Shown here in pieces: positions 51,253-62,900 of a DNA stretch of 64,000 nucleotides. Made by a program: the position numbers and the translations under genes. The notes beneath the pieces are model-generated. The model ran no database searches, was not told the DNA's origin, and saw nothing but the letters and a program-made list of their open reading frames with translations. The stretch lies in assembly GCF_011040495.1 (NCBI RefSeq), contig NZ_CP049037.1:2294001-2358000 (forward strand), read 5' to 3'. Numbering within the stretch: position 1 is the first letter of the stretch; each line of letters opens with the position of its first letter. The stretch comes from Pseudohalocynthiibacter aestuariivivens. Its GTDB lineage: Bacteria; Pseudomonadota; Alphaproteobacteria; Rhodobacterales; Rhodobacteraceae.

Positions 51253-52155
51253 TCACTTCGATTGCAGAACGCTCACGCATTGCGACGGCAGATCGGCCAT
51301 CGTGTATTCCCGGCGTTTCTTGGGCGGCGGAGCGTTCGGATCAACCGGCTTTGGCGGGGGTGGGTTCAGAATGTCGTTCACCCATTTTTGCGCATCGGCA
51401 CAGCCGTCACCGGCGGGTGGCGCCGCCTGATCGACACAGCCACGCGCGCCTCTGGGGCATTTCAGCCGTACGTGAAAGTGATAGTGATGCCCCCACCATG
51501 GCCGGATTTTGCGTAGCCACGCGCGGTTGCCCTTCTCATCGTTGCACATCTGCACCTTGGCCCCCGGAAAGACGAAAATGCGCGCGGTACGCTTGTCCTT
51601 GGCCGCCGCCTTGATGATCTCGTGATGCGCCCGCGTCCACTTGGAATTGGTATACGCACCCTTGGATCGGCGCATCGACACCGACGACAGGTTCTCGCGC
51701 TGGTTACGGCTCAGGTTCAATCGGTTCGGCGGCAACATCCAGATATCGACATCCAGCCCCAGCTGATGCGACCGGTGCCCGGACAGCATCGGCCCGCCGC
51801 GCGGCTGGCTTATATCCCCGATATAGAGCCCCGCCCACCCCGGTTGCCGCGCTGCCTTGGCTGATAGCTTCTGAATGAAATCAATCGTCTCCGGGTGGCC
51901 CCAGTTGCGGTTGCGGCTCAGCCGCATTGCCTGCCATGTCGGCCCGGTTTCGGGCAGTTGCACACCACCTGCCATGCACCCTTTGGCGTAACTTCCGAAC
52001 GGCGCGGGCGCATGTCGCGAGCCATCCCTTTTCTTGCCAAACAGCTGCTTGGCCTCGACACCCTTCATCGAACTGGGGATGTTTTGCGACGCCGCAGGAT
52101 GCGCCATTACAGCCAGCGCACAAATCGCGGCAATCAGTTTCAGACCTTTGAACAT
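51253..52155 (-). CDS. mepA: penicillin-insensitive murein endopeptidase MepA
   Basis: This 300-residue protein has a signal peptide (FKGLKLIAAICALAVMAHPA, cut near 23). Zinc ligands are visible in LSGHRSHQLGLDVDIWMLPP (H..D) and WWGHHYHFHVRLKCP. It cuts D-Ala-meso-DAP cross-links in peptidoglycan in the periplasm. The six-Cys set expected of MepA is largely present (CMAGG, CNDEKG, CPRGARGC, CADAQ, CVSVL). It lies 18 bases after the UMF1-type gene on the same strand. Confidence 0.94.
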   Translation of the reverse strand: MFKGLKLIAAICALAVMAHPAASQNIPSSMKGVEAKQLFGKKRDGSRHAPAPFGSYAKGCMAGGVQLPETGPTWQAMRLSRNRNWGHPETIDFIQKLSAKAARQPGWAGLYIGDISQPRGGPMLSGHRSHQLGLDVDIWMLPPNRLNLSRNQRENLSSVSMRRSKGAYTNSKWTRAHHEIIKAAAKDKRTARIFVFPGAKVQMCNDEKGNRAWLRKIRPWWGHHYHFHVRLKCPRGARGCVDQAAPPAGDGCADAQKWVNDILNPPPPKPVDPNAPPPKKRREYTMADLPSQCVSVLQSK

Positions 52156-52173
52156 TTCACTTCACCTCACCCG

Positions 52174-53505
52174 TCAGTCATCGCCATCCGGTTTGACCAA
52201 GAGTAACAACAAGAACCCTGCCGCGAAAAGGACTATCAACGGAGTCACGCCAATCTGCTGACTACCGGTCATGGTCGTCACCACCCCGATCGAGATCGGC
52301 GCGATGAAACTGGTCGCCTTGCCCGCAAGACCATAAAGACCGAACGCTTCGGCCATATGACCGGGGCGGGCCTGAAAAACCATCATCGTCCGGCTGGCAG
52401 ATTGGATGACACCGCCTGCGGCTCCGATCATCGCGCCAAAGACATAGAACGTGATATCCGGCAGCGCCGACCTTGGCCCGACGGCGACGCCATACACGCT
52501 GTCGCGCGACACAAAGATGATCGAGACAGCGACAAAGCTTAGCACGACGATACAGCCCATGATCACCGGCTTGGGCCCCAGACGCTGATCGACATGCCCG
52601 CCGAGCCACGCAAAGACAGCGCCAGAGATGATGGCGATGATACCAAAAACACCCACATCAACCACAGACCAGTTCAGCACGCCCGCCGCATAGATACCGC
52701 CAAAGAAATACATTCCGTTCAGCGCATCGCGGTAAAACATCGACGCCCCGAGATATGAAAACAGCGAAGGTGTGCGCGGCAACCGGCAGATGGTCGTCCA
52801 GACTGACGCCAATGCGCGCTGTACCGCGCCGGGGGCCTTGTCAGCGGGTTTGGGGTCTTGGACCCACATGAAAAACGGCGCCATGAACAACAAATACCAG
52901 AACCCGGTCAGTGGCCCGACAAACCGCGTCCCCTCGCGCGTATGCGCATCGAGGCCAAACAGCGGGTCAATCCCGATCATCGTCTTGCCGGTCGCCCCGC
53001 TCTCGGCAAAGAACGCCAGCATGATCACCAGCGCGCTCAGCCCGCCCAGATAGCCGAACGCCCAGCCATTGCCGGAAATGCGACCGATTTCCTCCTTGGT
53101 CCCCAGATCCGGCAACATCGAGTTAGTGAAGATCGTCGCGAACTCCATCCCGATCATGCCGATGACAAAGAAAACAAGGATCGTGACCAGATCAAAATCG
53201 TGCGGCATCGCCCACCAGATGCCAAAGGCGCCGATCACATACATTGCTGAAAACAGCTTGATCCATCCCAGCCGGTTACCTGAATGATCCGCCATCGCAC
53301 CCAAAACCGGGGCCAGCAACGCGATGATGACACCACCTGCGCCGATACCGAAGCCCCACGCTGCCTGTGCTTGTGCCCCGTCTCCGATCAGCTCTTTGAC
53401 GTAGGGCGCGAAAATAAAGGTGATCAACAGCGTGTTATAGGGTTGGCTCGCCCAGTCGAAAAAGAACCATCCCCAAATGCGCTTGCCGTGCGAAATGGAT
53501 TTCAT
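52174..53505 (-). CDS. MFS transporter of the UMF1/Atg22-like family
   Basis: This 443-residue protein begins RIWGWFFFDWASQPYNTLLI, the signature of the UMF1 family. Twelve hydrophobic segments follow, with the MFS loop PVLGAMADHSGNRLGWIKLF and GGHVDQRLGPKPVIMG in the second half. Atg22-like proteins export amino acids or unknown solutes; the bacterial substrate is unknown. It is the upstream member of a probable pair with mepA. Confidence 0.88.
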   Translation of the reverse strand: MKSISHGKRIWGWFFFDWASQPYNTLLITFIFAPYVKELIGDGAQAQAAWGFGIGAGGVIIALLAPVLGAMADHSGNRLGWIKLFSAMYVIGAFGIWWAMPHDFDLVTILVFFVIGMIGMEFATIFTNSMLPDLGTKEEIGRISGNGWAFGYLGGLSALVIMLAFFAESGATGKTMIGIDPLFGLDAHTREGTRFVGPLTGFWYLLFMAPFFMWVQDPKPADKAPGAVQRALASVWTTICRLPRTPSLFSYLGASMFYRDALNGMYFFGGIYAAGVLNWSVVDVGVFGIIAIISGAVFAWLGGHVDQRLGPKPVIMGCIVVLSFVAVSIIFVSRDSVYGVAVGPRSALPDITFYVFGAMIGAAGGVIQSASRTMMVFQARPGHMAEAFGLYGLAGKATSFIAPISIGVVTTMTGSQQIGVTPLIVLFAAGFLLLLLVKPDGDD

Positions 53506-53563
53506 AACTCGTCCCTGAAAATGCCTCGGCCCGATATGACAGCCAAGGCGTTATCGGGGCAAG

Positions 53564-54115
53564 TTATTCCTGCATGTCAGGGGCCTGAATCGGCGGCCAC
53601 GGGCGTTGGTCCTCGGCCTCCAGCCACGTCTGCACCCAACCCGGCAACTCTGGCGACTCCACGTCATGCCCCATCGCCAACAACGCCTCGGCTGGCGGGA
53701 CGATCCCTTTGGCCCCGGTGATCGCCGAACGATAGACGATCTGATTGGCACATTCACCATTCGCCTTCCACATGGATTGCTCCAGATAGATGAACCGCGC
53801 GTCCCATCCCAGCGCACGACTGCGCATCTCGATCCGCTCAAACGTGCGAATACGTCGGCGATACCGCACCGCCGCCCCCGCCATGGTCAGACCCCAACGG
53901 TTTTTGCGCAGCAAACCCACCAGACCTGAACGCCGCGCCAACGGAATACGCCCCAGATCATACAGCGTCAGGGTGCGCCCGTTGTTCAGCTCCATCCACA
54001 GATCAATGTCCCACGGCAGGCAGTAATGATGCGACACATGGGTGCCGGTCAGTGGCAGCGCCGGATCATTACGGTGTTTGAACAATTGCCAGAACATTCG
54101 GACGACGGGGTACAT
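53564..54115 (-). CDS. acyl-CoA thioesterase-like protein (4HBT hotdog fold)
   Basis: This gives 183 residues from the ATG at 54115 (MYPVVRMFWQLFKHRNDPAL). WDIDLWMELNNGRTLTLYDLG matches the start of the hotdog thioesterase fold, where the Asp/Asn region marks the active site, followed by GAAVRYRRRIRTFERIEMRS and RFIYLEQSMWKANGECAN. It likely hydrolyses an acyl-CoA or related thioester in the cytoplasm. The longer open frame overlaps the divergent yggT and is not used. Confidence 0.82.
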   Translation of the reverse strand: MYPVVRMFWQLFKHRNDPALPLTGTHVSHHYCLPWDIDLWMELNNGRTLTLYDLGRIPLARRSGLVGLLRKNRWGLTMAGAAVRYRRRIRTFERIEMRSRALGWDARFIYLEQSMWKANGECANQIVYRSAITGAKGIVPPAEALLAMGHDVESPELPGWVQTWLEAEDQRPWPPIQAPDMQE

Positions 54116-54243
54116 GGGCAGGCTCCTTTGCGGTGCTATGTCATACCGCATTACGTAAACGTCAACCGTCACCCGGCGTAAGCCTTGCGCTTTGCCGCGC
54201 TGCGCCTTACCTGTGAGGCGATTTTGCAAAGACAGGCACGCCC

Positions 54244-54531
54244 ATGACATCGCTATTTCAGATCATCATGTTGATCCTTGATATCCTGTGGTTCGTGATC
54301 ATCGCCCATGTGATCATGTCGTGGTTGATCAACTTTCAGGTGCTGAACATGCGTCAGCCATTGGTCGCACAGATCTGGGGCGGTCTGGAACGTCTGCTTG
54401 ACCCGATCTACAGCCGCATCCGCCGCATCCTGCCGCCGATGTCCGGCATCGACCTTGCCCCTCTTGTGGCACTGGTCGCGGTCTATGCATTGCGGATCGT
54501 GCTGATCAACAACGCTACAGCGTTTTACTGA
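54244..54531 (+). CDS. YggT family membrane protein
   Basis: This 95-residue protein has two membrane segments (about 5-28 and 73-92) linked by FQVLNMRQPLVAQIWGGLERLLDPIYSRIRRILPP, the characteristic YggT core. Bacterial YggT proteins are small inner membrane proteins linked with cell division and shape or osmotic response, without a settled role. It is a single gene, divergent from the thioesterase with 128 bases between. Confidence 0.9.
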   Translation: MTSLFQIIMLILDILWFVIIAHVIMSWLINFQVLNMRQPLVAQIWGGLERLLDPIYSRIRRILPPMSGIDLAPLVALVAVYALRIVLINNATAFY

Positions 54532-54745
54532 AGCGTTTCGATAAAACCGCGCGGTTCACGTTTACCCGTCAATATTTTAGGGTCCGGACCCATTAAACTC
54601 GTCAAAGCCAGGGCGGCCTGCGGCCTTGCAGTCCGGGCTTTCGTGATCATGTAGGCAAAGTATTACCACCGAACCCTTGTTCACCGATTCTTAGTGTGAA
54701 AAACTGACAGTCAGAGCAGTTGAACAAAATCTAACAGGACCAATA

Positions 54746-56785
54746 ATGTCAGGCGCCGCCACGCTTTTGCGCGATGTTTTCGGATTCGATGCCTTCCGGC
54801 CCGGTCAGGAGGATATCGTTTCAGCAGTCGCAGACGGGCAGAACGTGCTGGCGATCATGCCCACTGGTGGCGGAAAATCACTGTGTTTCCAACTACCAGC
54901 CCTGATGCGCGAGGGTGTGACTGTCGTCATCTCGCCACTCATCGCGTTGATGCGCGATCAGGTCCGCGCACTGCGCGCTGCCGGTGTCGAGGCGGGCGCG
55001 CTGACCTCGGGCAATACCGAAGAAGAGACCGAAGACGTCTGGCGCGCACTGGACGATGGGCGGCTCAAGCTCCTCTATATCGCGCCTGAACGGCTTGCCG
55101 CCGGATCGTCGTTGAACATGCTGCGCCGCATCGGCGTCAACATGATCGCTGTGGACGAGGCTCATTGCGTCAGCCAATGGGGCCACGATTTCCGCCCCGA
55201 TTACCTGCGCATCGGTGAATTGCGCCGCGCACTGAATGTCCCGCTCGCCGCGTTCACGGCCACGGCGGATGCCGAAACGCAGGCCGAGATCGTGCAGAAA
55301 CTGTTCGATGGCACACCCCCGGCCACTTTCCTGCACGGGTTCGACCGGCCCAACATCCACCTGGCCTTCGCGGCCAAGGATGGACCGCGTCGGCAGATCA
55401 TGGATTTCGCCGCTGCGCGCAAAGGTCAATCCGGCATCGTCTATTGCGGCACCCGCGCGCGCACAGAAACACTGGCACAGGCATTGGGTCAGGCCGGGCA
55501 TTCATCCTGCGCCTATCACGGCGGCATGGACGCCGACGCGCGCCGCCATGTCGAACACCGCTTTAACACCGAGGACGGCCTTATCGTCGTCGCAACCGTC
55601 GCCTTTGGTATGGGCGTGGACAAGCCCGACATCAGATGGGTCGCCCACGCCGATCTGCCGAAATCTATCGAAGCCTATTATCAGGAAATCGGCCGCTCTG
55701 GCCGTGATGGGGCCCCCGCCGAAACGCTCACGCTCTTTGGCCCTGATGACATCCGCCTGCGCCGGTCCCAAATTGACGAAGGGCTGGCCCCACCAGAACG
55801 CCGCGCTGCCGATCACACCCGCCTGAATGCCCTCTTGGGTCTGGCTGAGGCGCTGAAATGTCGCCGCGTGCAGCTACTGGGTTATTTTGGCGAAGATGCC
55901 GCGCCCTGTGGCAATTGCGATCTCTGTGACAGCCCCCCCGCCACCTTTGACGGGACAGAAGCAGTGCGCAAGGCGCTCTCGGCGATCCTGCGCACCGGCG
56001 AATATTTTGGCGCAGGCCACCTGATCGACGTTCTCACTGGTAAGGTCACGGACAAGGTCAGCGCACGCGGCCATGACGATCTGCCCACCTTTGGCGTCGG
56101 CCGCGACATCGCCCGTCCCATGTGGCAGGGCATATTCCGCCAGATGATGGGCCACGACCTGATCCGTCCCGACCCCGAACGCCACGGCGCCCTGCGCATG
56201 ACCGACCCTGCGGTGCCGATCCTCAAGGGCGAGGCGCAAATCACCCTGCGGCAGGACACGCTGACATCGAAAGCCCGCCGCCCGGCGGTCAAGGCATTGG
56301 TTTCCGACGAGGACGCGCCGCTGCTCTCTGCGCTCAAAGCCAAACGCCGCGCCTTTGCCGAGGCCGCGCGCGTACCGGCCTACGTAGTGTTCAATGACCG
56401 CACCCTGATCGAAATGGCCGAGGCGCGCCCCGCAAATCTGGACCAGATGGCACGCATCGGCGGTGTCGGCGCGAAAAAGCTGGATCAATACGGTGACGCC
56501 TTTCTCGCCGTGATCAACGGCGAAGCGGCCCAGATGCACCCCAGCCGCCGCAAGCTGGCCGGTCGCGACGCTGGCGACCTATATGATCGTCTGACAGAAG
56601 TCGGCTCGCAACTCTCGCGCGGGACCGACGGATTGGAAAAACCCCTCAGTTGCTCCGCCTCCCTGATCACCCGTATCGCCGAAACCCGCCCGCGTGATCC
56701 GGCACAGATGGCACGTATCCTGGGCGACAAGCGCGCCGAACGGTTCGGCGATGCATTTCTGGACGTTCTGCACGGCAACCCCTAA
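54746..56785 (+). CDS. recQ: ATP-dependent DNA helicase RecQ
   Basis: This 679-residue protein has helicase motifs in order: FRPGQEDIVSAVADGQNVLA, Walker A IMPTGGGKSLCFQLPALM, DEAH in IAVDEAHCVSQWGHDF, and motif VI YYQEIGRSGRDGAPAET. The zinc-binding RQC part shows CGNCDLCDSPPATF. HRDC is at about 520-590, and a second HRDC-like segment fills 600-675 (PRDPAQMARILGDKRAERFG). It unwinds DNA in recombination repair. Start ATG at 54746 behind AACAGGACC. yaaA follows after 33 bases. Confidence 0.97.
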   Translation: MSGAATLLRDVFGFDAFRPGQEDIVSAVADGQNVLAIMPTGGGKSLCFQLPALMREGVTVVISPLIALMRDQVRALRAAGVEAGALTSGNTEEETEDVWRALDDGRLKLLYIAPERLAAGSSLNMLRRIGVNMIAVDEAHCVSQWGHDFRPDYLRIGELRRALNVPLAAFTATADAETQAEIVQKLFDGTPPATFLHGFDRPNIHLAFAAKDGPRRQIMDFAAARKGQSGIVYCGTRARTETLAQALGQAGHSSCAYHGGMDADARRHVEHRFNTEDGLIVVATVAFGMGVDKPDIRWVAHADLPKSIEAYYQEIGRSGRDGAPAETLTLFGPDDIRLRRSQIDEGLAPPERRAADHTRLNALLGLAEALKCRRVQLLGYFGEDAAPCGNCDLCDSPPATFDGTEAVRKALSAILRTGEYFGAGHLIDVLTGKVTDKVSARGHDDLPTFGVGRDIARPMWQGIFRQMMGHDLIRPDPERHGALRMTDPAVPILKGEAQITLRQDTLTSKARRPAVKALVSDEDAPLLSALKAKRRAFAEAARVPAYVVFNDRTLIEMAEARPANLDQMARIGGVGAKKLDQYGDAFLAVINGEAAQMHPSRRKLAGRDAGDLYDRLTEVGSQLSRGTDGLEKPLSCSASLITRIAETRPRDPAQMARILGDKRAERFGDAFLDVLHGNP

Positions 56786-56818
56786 ATCAGGGGGGCACCC
56801 ATTAGTTAGGAAGACCAC

Positions 56819-57592
56819 ATGCTCGTCGTCGTCTCACCAGCCAAAAAGCTCGATATGAACCCGGCAGAGGGGATTACCGCCACCACGCCCGCGTTTCTGG
56901 ACGAGGCAGACGCACTGGTCGAACACGCCCGCCAGTTGACCGAGGCCGATCTGCAAAAGCTGATGAAGATCAGCGCGCCGCTGGCCAAGCTCAACGCCGA
57001 CCGGTTCCGCGATTTCGGCACGATGGACAGCAAACCAGCAGCGCTCGCCTTTGCCGGGGACACCTATCAGGGGCTAGAGGCCAGCACCCTCAGCGAGGAC
57101 GAAATGCGTTACGCGCAGGATCATCTGCGCATCCTTTCCGGCCTTTATGGTGCCCTGCGCCCACTCGATGCGATACAGCCTTACCGCCTTGAAATGGGTA
57201 GTCGGCTCAAGACCCCGCGCGGCGCATCGCTCTATGATTGGTGGGGCGCGAAAATCTCGCGGTCCCTTAATGCCCAAGCGGCAGAGACTGCCAGCGACGT
57301 GTTGGTGAATTGCGCTAGTCAGGAATATTTCGGCGCAGTGGACACCGACGCGCTCGACCTGCGCGTAATCACCCCCGTTTTCATGGAAGAACGCGCCGGC
57401 ACCCCAAAGATCATCAGCTTCTTTGCCAAGAAAGCCCGCGGTGCCATGGCGCGCTACATCGTGCAACACCGCCTGCGCGATGTCGGCGCGCTCAACGCAT
57501 TCGATGTGGGCGGCTACGCATTCCAGCCGGATATGTCCGAGGTGGACCGCCCGGTGTTTGTCCGCAAAGAAGTAGCCGCCAAGGCAGCCTAG
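56819..57592 (+). CDS. yaaA: peroxide stress protein YaaA (UPF0246)
   Basis: This 257-residue protein begins [20 protein letters not shown] and has the DUF328 features [40 protein letters not shown] and [17 protein letters not shown] [19 protein letters not shown]. YaaA limits iron-driven damage during hydrogen peroxide stress in E. coli and binds DNA. It probably follows recQ in one transcript. It overlaps the convergent histidine kinase by 4 bases. Confidence 0.95.
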   Translation: MLVVVSPAKKLDMNPAEGITATTPAFLDEADALVEHARQLTEADLQKLMKISAPLAKLNADRFRDFGTMDSKPAALAFAGDTYQGLEASTLSEDEMRYAQDHLRILSGLYGALRPLDAIQPYRLEMGSRLKTPRGASLYDWWGAKISRSLNAQAAETASDVLVNCASQEYFGAVDTDALDLRVITPVFMEERAGTPKIISFFAKKARGAMARYIVQHRLRDVGALNAFDVGGYAFQPDMSEVDRPVFVRKEVAAKAA

Positions 57593-59832
57593 GCACTGTC
57601 AACCTCTGCCAGCGGCGCGCGCACCCCGTCAGGGCAAGCATCGCGGATATGATCGTAAATCAGCGCCTTGCGCAGCGGTTTGGTCATGTAGTGATCCAGC
57701 CCCGCAGCCAGAATACTTTCGTCATCGCCGTTCAATGCATGTGCTGTCATCGCGATGATCGGAACATGACCGCCCGATATTTTCTCCAGTTTTCGAATAG
57801 CCTGCGTCGCCTCCTTGCCATCCATACCGGGCATCGAAATATCCATGAACACGATATCCGGCGCAAAACTCTGATAGAGGTCGACAGCTTCGTGGCCATT
57901 GGCGGCGAACTCCAGAGTTATATCCAGCGCCTTGACCATCTTGCCAAAGACCAGCCGATTGGTCCGGTTATCCTCTGCGGCCAGCACGCGCATACTGCGC
58001 TGCGCGCCCGGCTGTGGGGTTCTTTGTTTCGGCGTCGATTCAGGCGACAATCCTGCAGCGCCGACATCCACGACCGGCGCCGCCGCTGTGCGCACGTCGC
58101 GCCGCAATACATCCTCCAACCCAGCCAGCGTCGCGAACAATTCTTGTCGAGCGACAGGCTTTTGCAGCACCGCGCATAGCTCGTTGCGCGCCGCATCACT
58201 TTCGATCTGCCCGGTGTTCGCGCTCTGGATGATGATTGGCACGTCATTGCCGGACTCGCGAATTGCCATTGTCAGGGCTAACCCATCCATATCGGGCATC
58301 ATGTGATCGCTCAGCACCAGATCTATCCGCTCGTCCAGCTGCTCCAGCGCCTCGACTGCATTAGCGCAGCAGACGGTCTCAACCCCCAGCAGCGCCAACT
58401 GCTTTTGCACGATCATCCGACTGATTTCAGTGCCGTCCACCACCATCACACGCTGCAACATCCCCGAAAGCGCGGGCTTTGCAGGGGCGTCGCAGCCCGC
58501 CACCGGCATCGTAATCTGAAAGCCAAAGGTCGATCCCACGCCCTCGACTGAATCGGCCCAGATTTCACCACCCATCAGACGAATCAGTTTTTGTGAAATC
58601 GCCAATCCCAGCCCGGTGCCCTCGAACATGCGATTGCGCTCATCATCGACTTGGTTGAACTCCCCAAACACATGATCGATCTTGTCAGCCGGAATACCGA
58701 TCCCGGTATCCTCGACCGCGACATGCACCGTTACATTCCCGGACTCAGCATCCGGCACGCCGGTCACGCGGACCACGACCTGTCCGACCTTGGTAAACTT
58801 GATCGCATTACCCATCAGATTGGTCAGGACCTGCCGCAACCGCCCCGGATCACCGATAAATTCGGTGGCAAGGAACAGGTCATAGTCCAGCACGACGTCC
58901 AATCCCTGATCACGCGCCTTGGGGTGCATCAACATGATCAATTCGTGAATACACCGTTCCAGATCAAACGGCTCGGGATGCAGAACCAGCTTCTCGGCCT
59001 CAATCTTGGAGTAATCGAGCACATCATTGATGATCACCAACAACGCCTCGCCCGAATTCTTGATCGTATTGGCGTAAAGCAACTGCTCGTCAGTCAGTCG
59101 GGTATCCTGCAACAACTCTGCCATGCCGACGACACCATTCATCGGCGTGCGAATCTCGTGGCTCATATTCGCGAGGAACGATGATTTCGCCCGGTTTGCC
59201 GCCTCGGCCTTGCGCCGCGCCTCTTTCAGTTGCTCTTCGTAGCGCACCGTATCAGAGATGTTCAGCGCCAGACTGACCACATCGCCGCCATGCCCGCGTC
59301 GGTCGATCAGTTTGATATACGCCCCAGTCCACAATCGGATGATGGCCTGCTCGGGTTCCGGGCTCTGCCAGCGATCCAGCATCGTTTCACGCCATGCGGC
59401 GGGCCTTTGATCGCCAATATCGACGATACCTTCTTCGGTCAGAAATTGCAGGATTTCCACATAGCTGACACCGGGCCGTATATCCTCCAGCCCTTCAAAA
59501 ACGGCCATATACGCAGGATTTGCTGCCACCATGCGGCTGTTGTCATCAAAAAAGGCAAAGCCGTCCTGAATAGCCTCGATCGAATGCCACAGCCGCCGCT
59601 CGGCGATCTCGACCTTCTCATTGGCCACCGTCAGATCGGATTTCACCCGCTGGTTTTCGTCCTGAACCGTCTGCACCTTGGCGCGGGTGACGACGATCTC
59701 ATCGGACAGCTTGCGGGCGTGATGCCCCAGTTTGCGATTGGCCTCGTGCAACTCAGCCTGTTTTTGCTCCAACAGCCGCTCCGCAGCCAGTCTGGAGCGC
59801 CGTTCCTGCGCCAATTTATTGGCAAGGCTCAT
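57589..59832 (-). CDS. soluble hybrid sensor histidine kinase with two receiver domains
   Basis: This gives 747 residues from the ATG at 59832 with GGAGG 6 bases upstream; a start at 59868 adds twelve residues without a ribosome-binding site. An N-terminal coiled coil (about 1-85) is followed by a PAS domain (about 85-190), HisKA with the phospho-His in [18 protein letters not shown] and the ATPase ([22 protein letters not shown]). Two receivers follow, with Asp in [13 protein letters not shown] and [16 protein letters not shown]. No membrane segment is visible, so it senses an internal signal. No HPt domain or response regulator partner is adjacent. Confidence 0.93.
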   Translation of the reverse strand: MSLANKLAQERRSRLAAERLLEQKQAELHEANRKLGHHARKLSDEIVVTRAKVQTVQDENQRVKSDLTVANEKVEIAERRLWHSIEAIQDGFAFFDDNSRMVAANPAYMAVFEGLEDIRPGVSYVEILQFLTEEGIVDIGDQRPAAWRETMLDRWQSPEPEQAIIRLWTGAYIKLIDRRGHGGDVVSLALNISDTVRYEEQLKEARRKAEAANRAKSSFLANMSHEIRTPMNGVVGMAELLQDTRLTDEQLLYANTIKNSGEALLVIINDVLDYSKIEAEKLVLHPEPFDLERCIHELIMLMHPKARDQGLDVVLDYDLFLATEFIGDPGRLRQVLTNLMGNAIKFTKVGQVVVRVTGVPDAESGNVTVHVAVEDTGIGIPADKIDHVFGEFNQVDDERNRMFEGTGLGLAISQKLIRLMGGEIWADSVEGVGSTFGFQITMPVAGCDAPAKPALSGMLQRVMVVDGTEISRMIVQKQLALLGVETVCCANAVEALEQLDERIDLVLSDHMMPDMDGLALTMAIRESGNDVPIIIQSANTGQIESDAARNELCAVLQKPVARQELFATLAGLEDVLRRDVRTAAAPVVDVGAAGLSPESTPKQRTPQPGAQRSMRVLAAEDNRTNRLVFGKMVKALDITLEFAANGHEAVDLYQSFAPDIVFMDISMPGMDGKEATQAIRKLEKISGGHVPIIAMTAHALNGDDESILAAGLDHYMTKPLRKALIYDHIRDACPDGVRAPLAEVDSA

Positions 59833-59976
59833 TGCCGCCCTCCGCCGTGCCACAGTGTCATTCGACATGACATTCGACGATCAAGGTGAACAACTATTTA
59901 ATAGTCGGTCTGGAATCATTGCCAGAAGGCCCAACTGCATGGCACCATGCCGCTATCCATTTTCAGGAGGGTGCCC

Positions 59977-62900
59977 ATGCTCCGCGCATTGTTTTCCGTA
60001 ATCGCCTTGATCGTCTTTGCTGCCCAAGTGGCGGCGCAATCCGGATTTCCCGACCGACGCGCTGTCGTGACCAATGATATTGATTACTACGGCTCGGATT
60101 TGCAGGCGATTTTTGACACCAGCTATGTCACCTGCCGAAATGCCTGCCTGAACAATCCCGCGTGTCAGGCGTTCACCTTCAATTCCAAATCCAACGCCTG
60201 CTTCCCCAAGAGCGATGTCACCAAGGAAGTGGCCTATGAAGGCGCGTATTCCGCGCGTATTCTGCCCACCGATCAGGCAGTTATGGCCCAAGTGGACAAC
60301 CGCATCGCCGATCTGGAGTTCACTGGCAGCTACATGATCGAAAACGCCAATGATCTGGCGCGTCGCATCGGCGGCATGCACCCCGCCGGACAATGGTCGG
60401 CCGAGGCAATGCTCAAGGCGGCGCAGGATCGCCTGCAACAAAATGACTACCTCAACGCGATGCGCTGGACCGGGGCGGCCACATCCATCACCGATGCCGC
60501 CGATCAATGGACCGAATACGCCCGGCTGTCGCTACTGATTCAGAAAGACCAGAACAAGTATAAATATCAGGCGCTTCAGGCGTCCATCAATGGCTATCTG
60601 CGCGCCCGCAATGACGGCGCGCGCGTCAATGCGCTGATGGTGCTGGCCGACGCATTGGAAAAGGATCGCCGCGGGCGGGACATGGTTCAGGCCTTGCGTC
60701 TGGCTAGCGAAATTCAGCCGCGTGCGGACGTGACCGCCGCGCTGGATAGCGCCATCGCCAAATACGGCTTTCGCATCACCGAACACCGCGCCGATAACGA
60801 GGCAGCCGCACCACGCATCTGCGCCGAATTTTCCGAACCTCTGATCGAGGCCGGTACAGATTACACGCCCTTTGTGCAGCTTCCCGACGCTAATCTCGTG
60901 GTCCAGCCTGACGAACGTCAGATTTGCATCGACGGCGTCCAGCACGGGCAGCGTTACACCGTCACCTTCCGCAAGGGCCTGCCTGCGGCGAATGGCGAAA
61001 AGCTGATCAAGGATGTCGAACTGTCGCTTTATATCCGCGACCGCTCGCCCAATGTCAGCTTTCCAGGGCGCGCCTACGTTCTGCCCCGCGCCGTCGACGC
61101 AGCCCTGCCGATCGAGACCGTGAACCTCGACACGGTCAATCTGGTCCTGCGCCGCGTCAGTGACCGCAACCTGCTGCGCGCCATGCAGGACGATTACTTC
61201 GGCCGCCCGATCAGCGACTATCAGGCCAACACGTTCGAAGAGAACATCTCAGAGGAAGTCTGGACCGGCATCGGCGAGGTACAGAACACCCTCAACCAGA
61301 ATATGACCACCCGCCTGCCACTGGGCGACGTGCTGGCCGACCAACCGCCGGGTATCTACACGCTGGGTGCGCGGATCGAAGGTGTGCCGCACTATGATGA
61401 TCCCGGCGCGCTGCAATGGTTCGTCCTGACCGATCTGGGCCTCACCACGCTCAACGGCACCGACGGGCTGCATGTGTTTGCCCGCGGCCTGTCTGATGCG
61501 GACGCACTGGACGGGATCGAAATCACCCTGCTGTCGCGCGCCAACAGCGTGCTGGGCACCGCCACCACGGATGCCCAAGGCCACGTACGCTTTGACCCCG
61601 GCCTGTCGCGCGGCACCGACGGTGCGGCACCGGCGCTGATCCTTGCCAAGGCCGGCGAACAGGACATGGCGTTCCTGTCGCTGACCGACCCGGCATTTGA
61701 CCTGTCCGATCGTGGCGTCGAGGGACGCCCACCAGCCCCGCCGGTCGATGTGTTTCTTGCCACCGATCGCGGTGCCTATCGCGCGGGCGAAGTGATCCAT
61801 GCCACGGCACTGGCCCGTGATGGCGTCGCCGAGGCCGTCACCGGCCTGCCTTTGACCGCGATTCTGACCCGCCCCGACGGGGTGGAATACGCGCGCCACT
61901 TCTCTGCCGATGATGCGGCGGGCGGGCACGTCTTTGACATGCCTATCGCGGGCACCGCCCCGCGCGGCACATGGCAGTTGGAAATCAAGGCTGACGTTGA
62001 CGCCCCCGCGCTGGCAACACAGTCACTGCTGGTCGAGGATTTCCTGCCCGAACGGATCGACTTTGACCTGACTCTGCCCGAGGGCCTGATGCAGGCCACC
62101 GATCTGCCCGACCTGCAGGTTGCCGCCAAATACCTCTTTGGCGCACCCGGCGCGGGCCTGAAATCCGAGGGCGAATTGCTGTTGCGCCCCCGCCGCAGCG
62201 TCGACGAATTCCCTGGCTACGTCTTTGGCCGCTACGACGCGCAGGCCTCCAGCCGTGCGTCCTATATGGACAGCTATACCACTGACGCCGCAGGCAACCT
62301 GTCCGTGCCGCTGGAACTGCCCGAAATGGACGCCAACGATCGTCCGTTCGAGGCCACCATCGCCCTGCGCCTGCGCGAAGGCTCTGGCCGCCCGGTAGAG
62401 CGCCAGATTAAACGCATGGTCGCCCCCCAAGGGTCGATGATCGGCATCAAGCCAGAATTCGACGGCGTCGTGCCCGAAGGCGGCGAAGCACGCTTTAGCG
62501 TCATTGGCCTCGGGTCTGATCTGAACCGCGAACCGATGCAGGTCAACTGGACTCTGAACCGCGTCAGCACCCGCTATCAATGGTATCAGCAATGGGGCAA
62601 TTGGGAGTGGGAACCAGTTACGACCCGCAAGCGGGTTGCCTCTGGCAGCGGCGCATTGGGCGATACCCCGCTGACGATCTCCGGCGATGTGGAATGGGGC
62701 CGCTACGAGCTGGTCGTGGAACGCACCGATGGGGCTTATGTTGCCGCATCTGACGATTTCTACGCAGGCTGGTACGCCCCTGCCGATACCAGCCAGACGC
62801 CCGATACGCTGGAACTGTCGCTTGATGCCGAGGGCTATCGCTCTGGCGATACCGCACAGCTTCGGATCGTACCGCGTTATGCGGGCACCGCGCTGATCAC

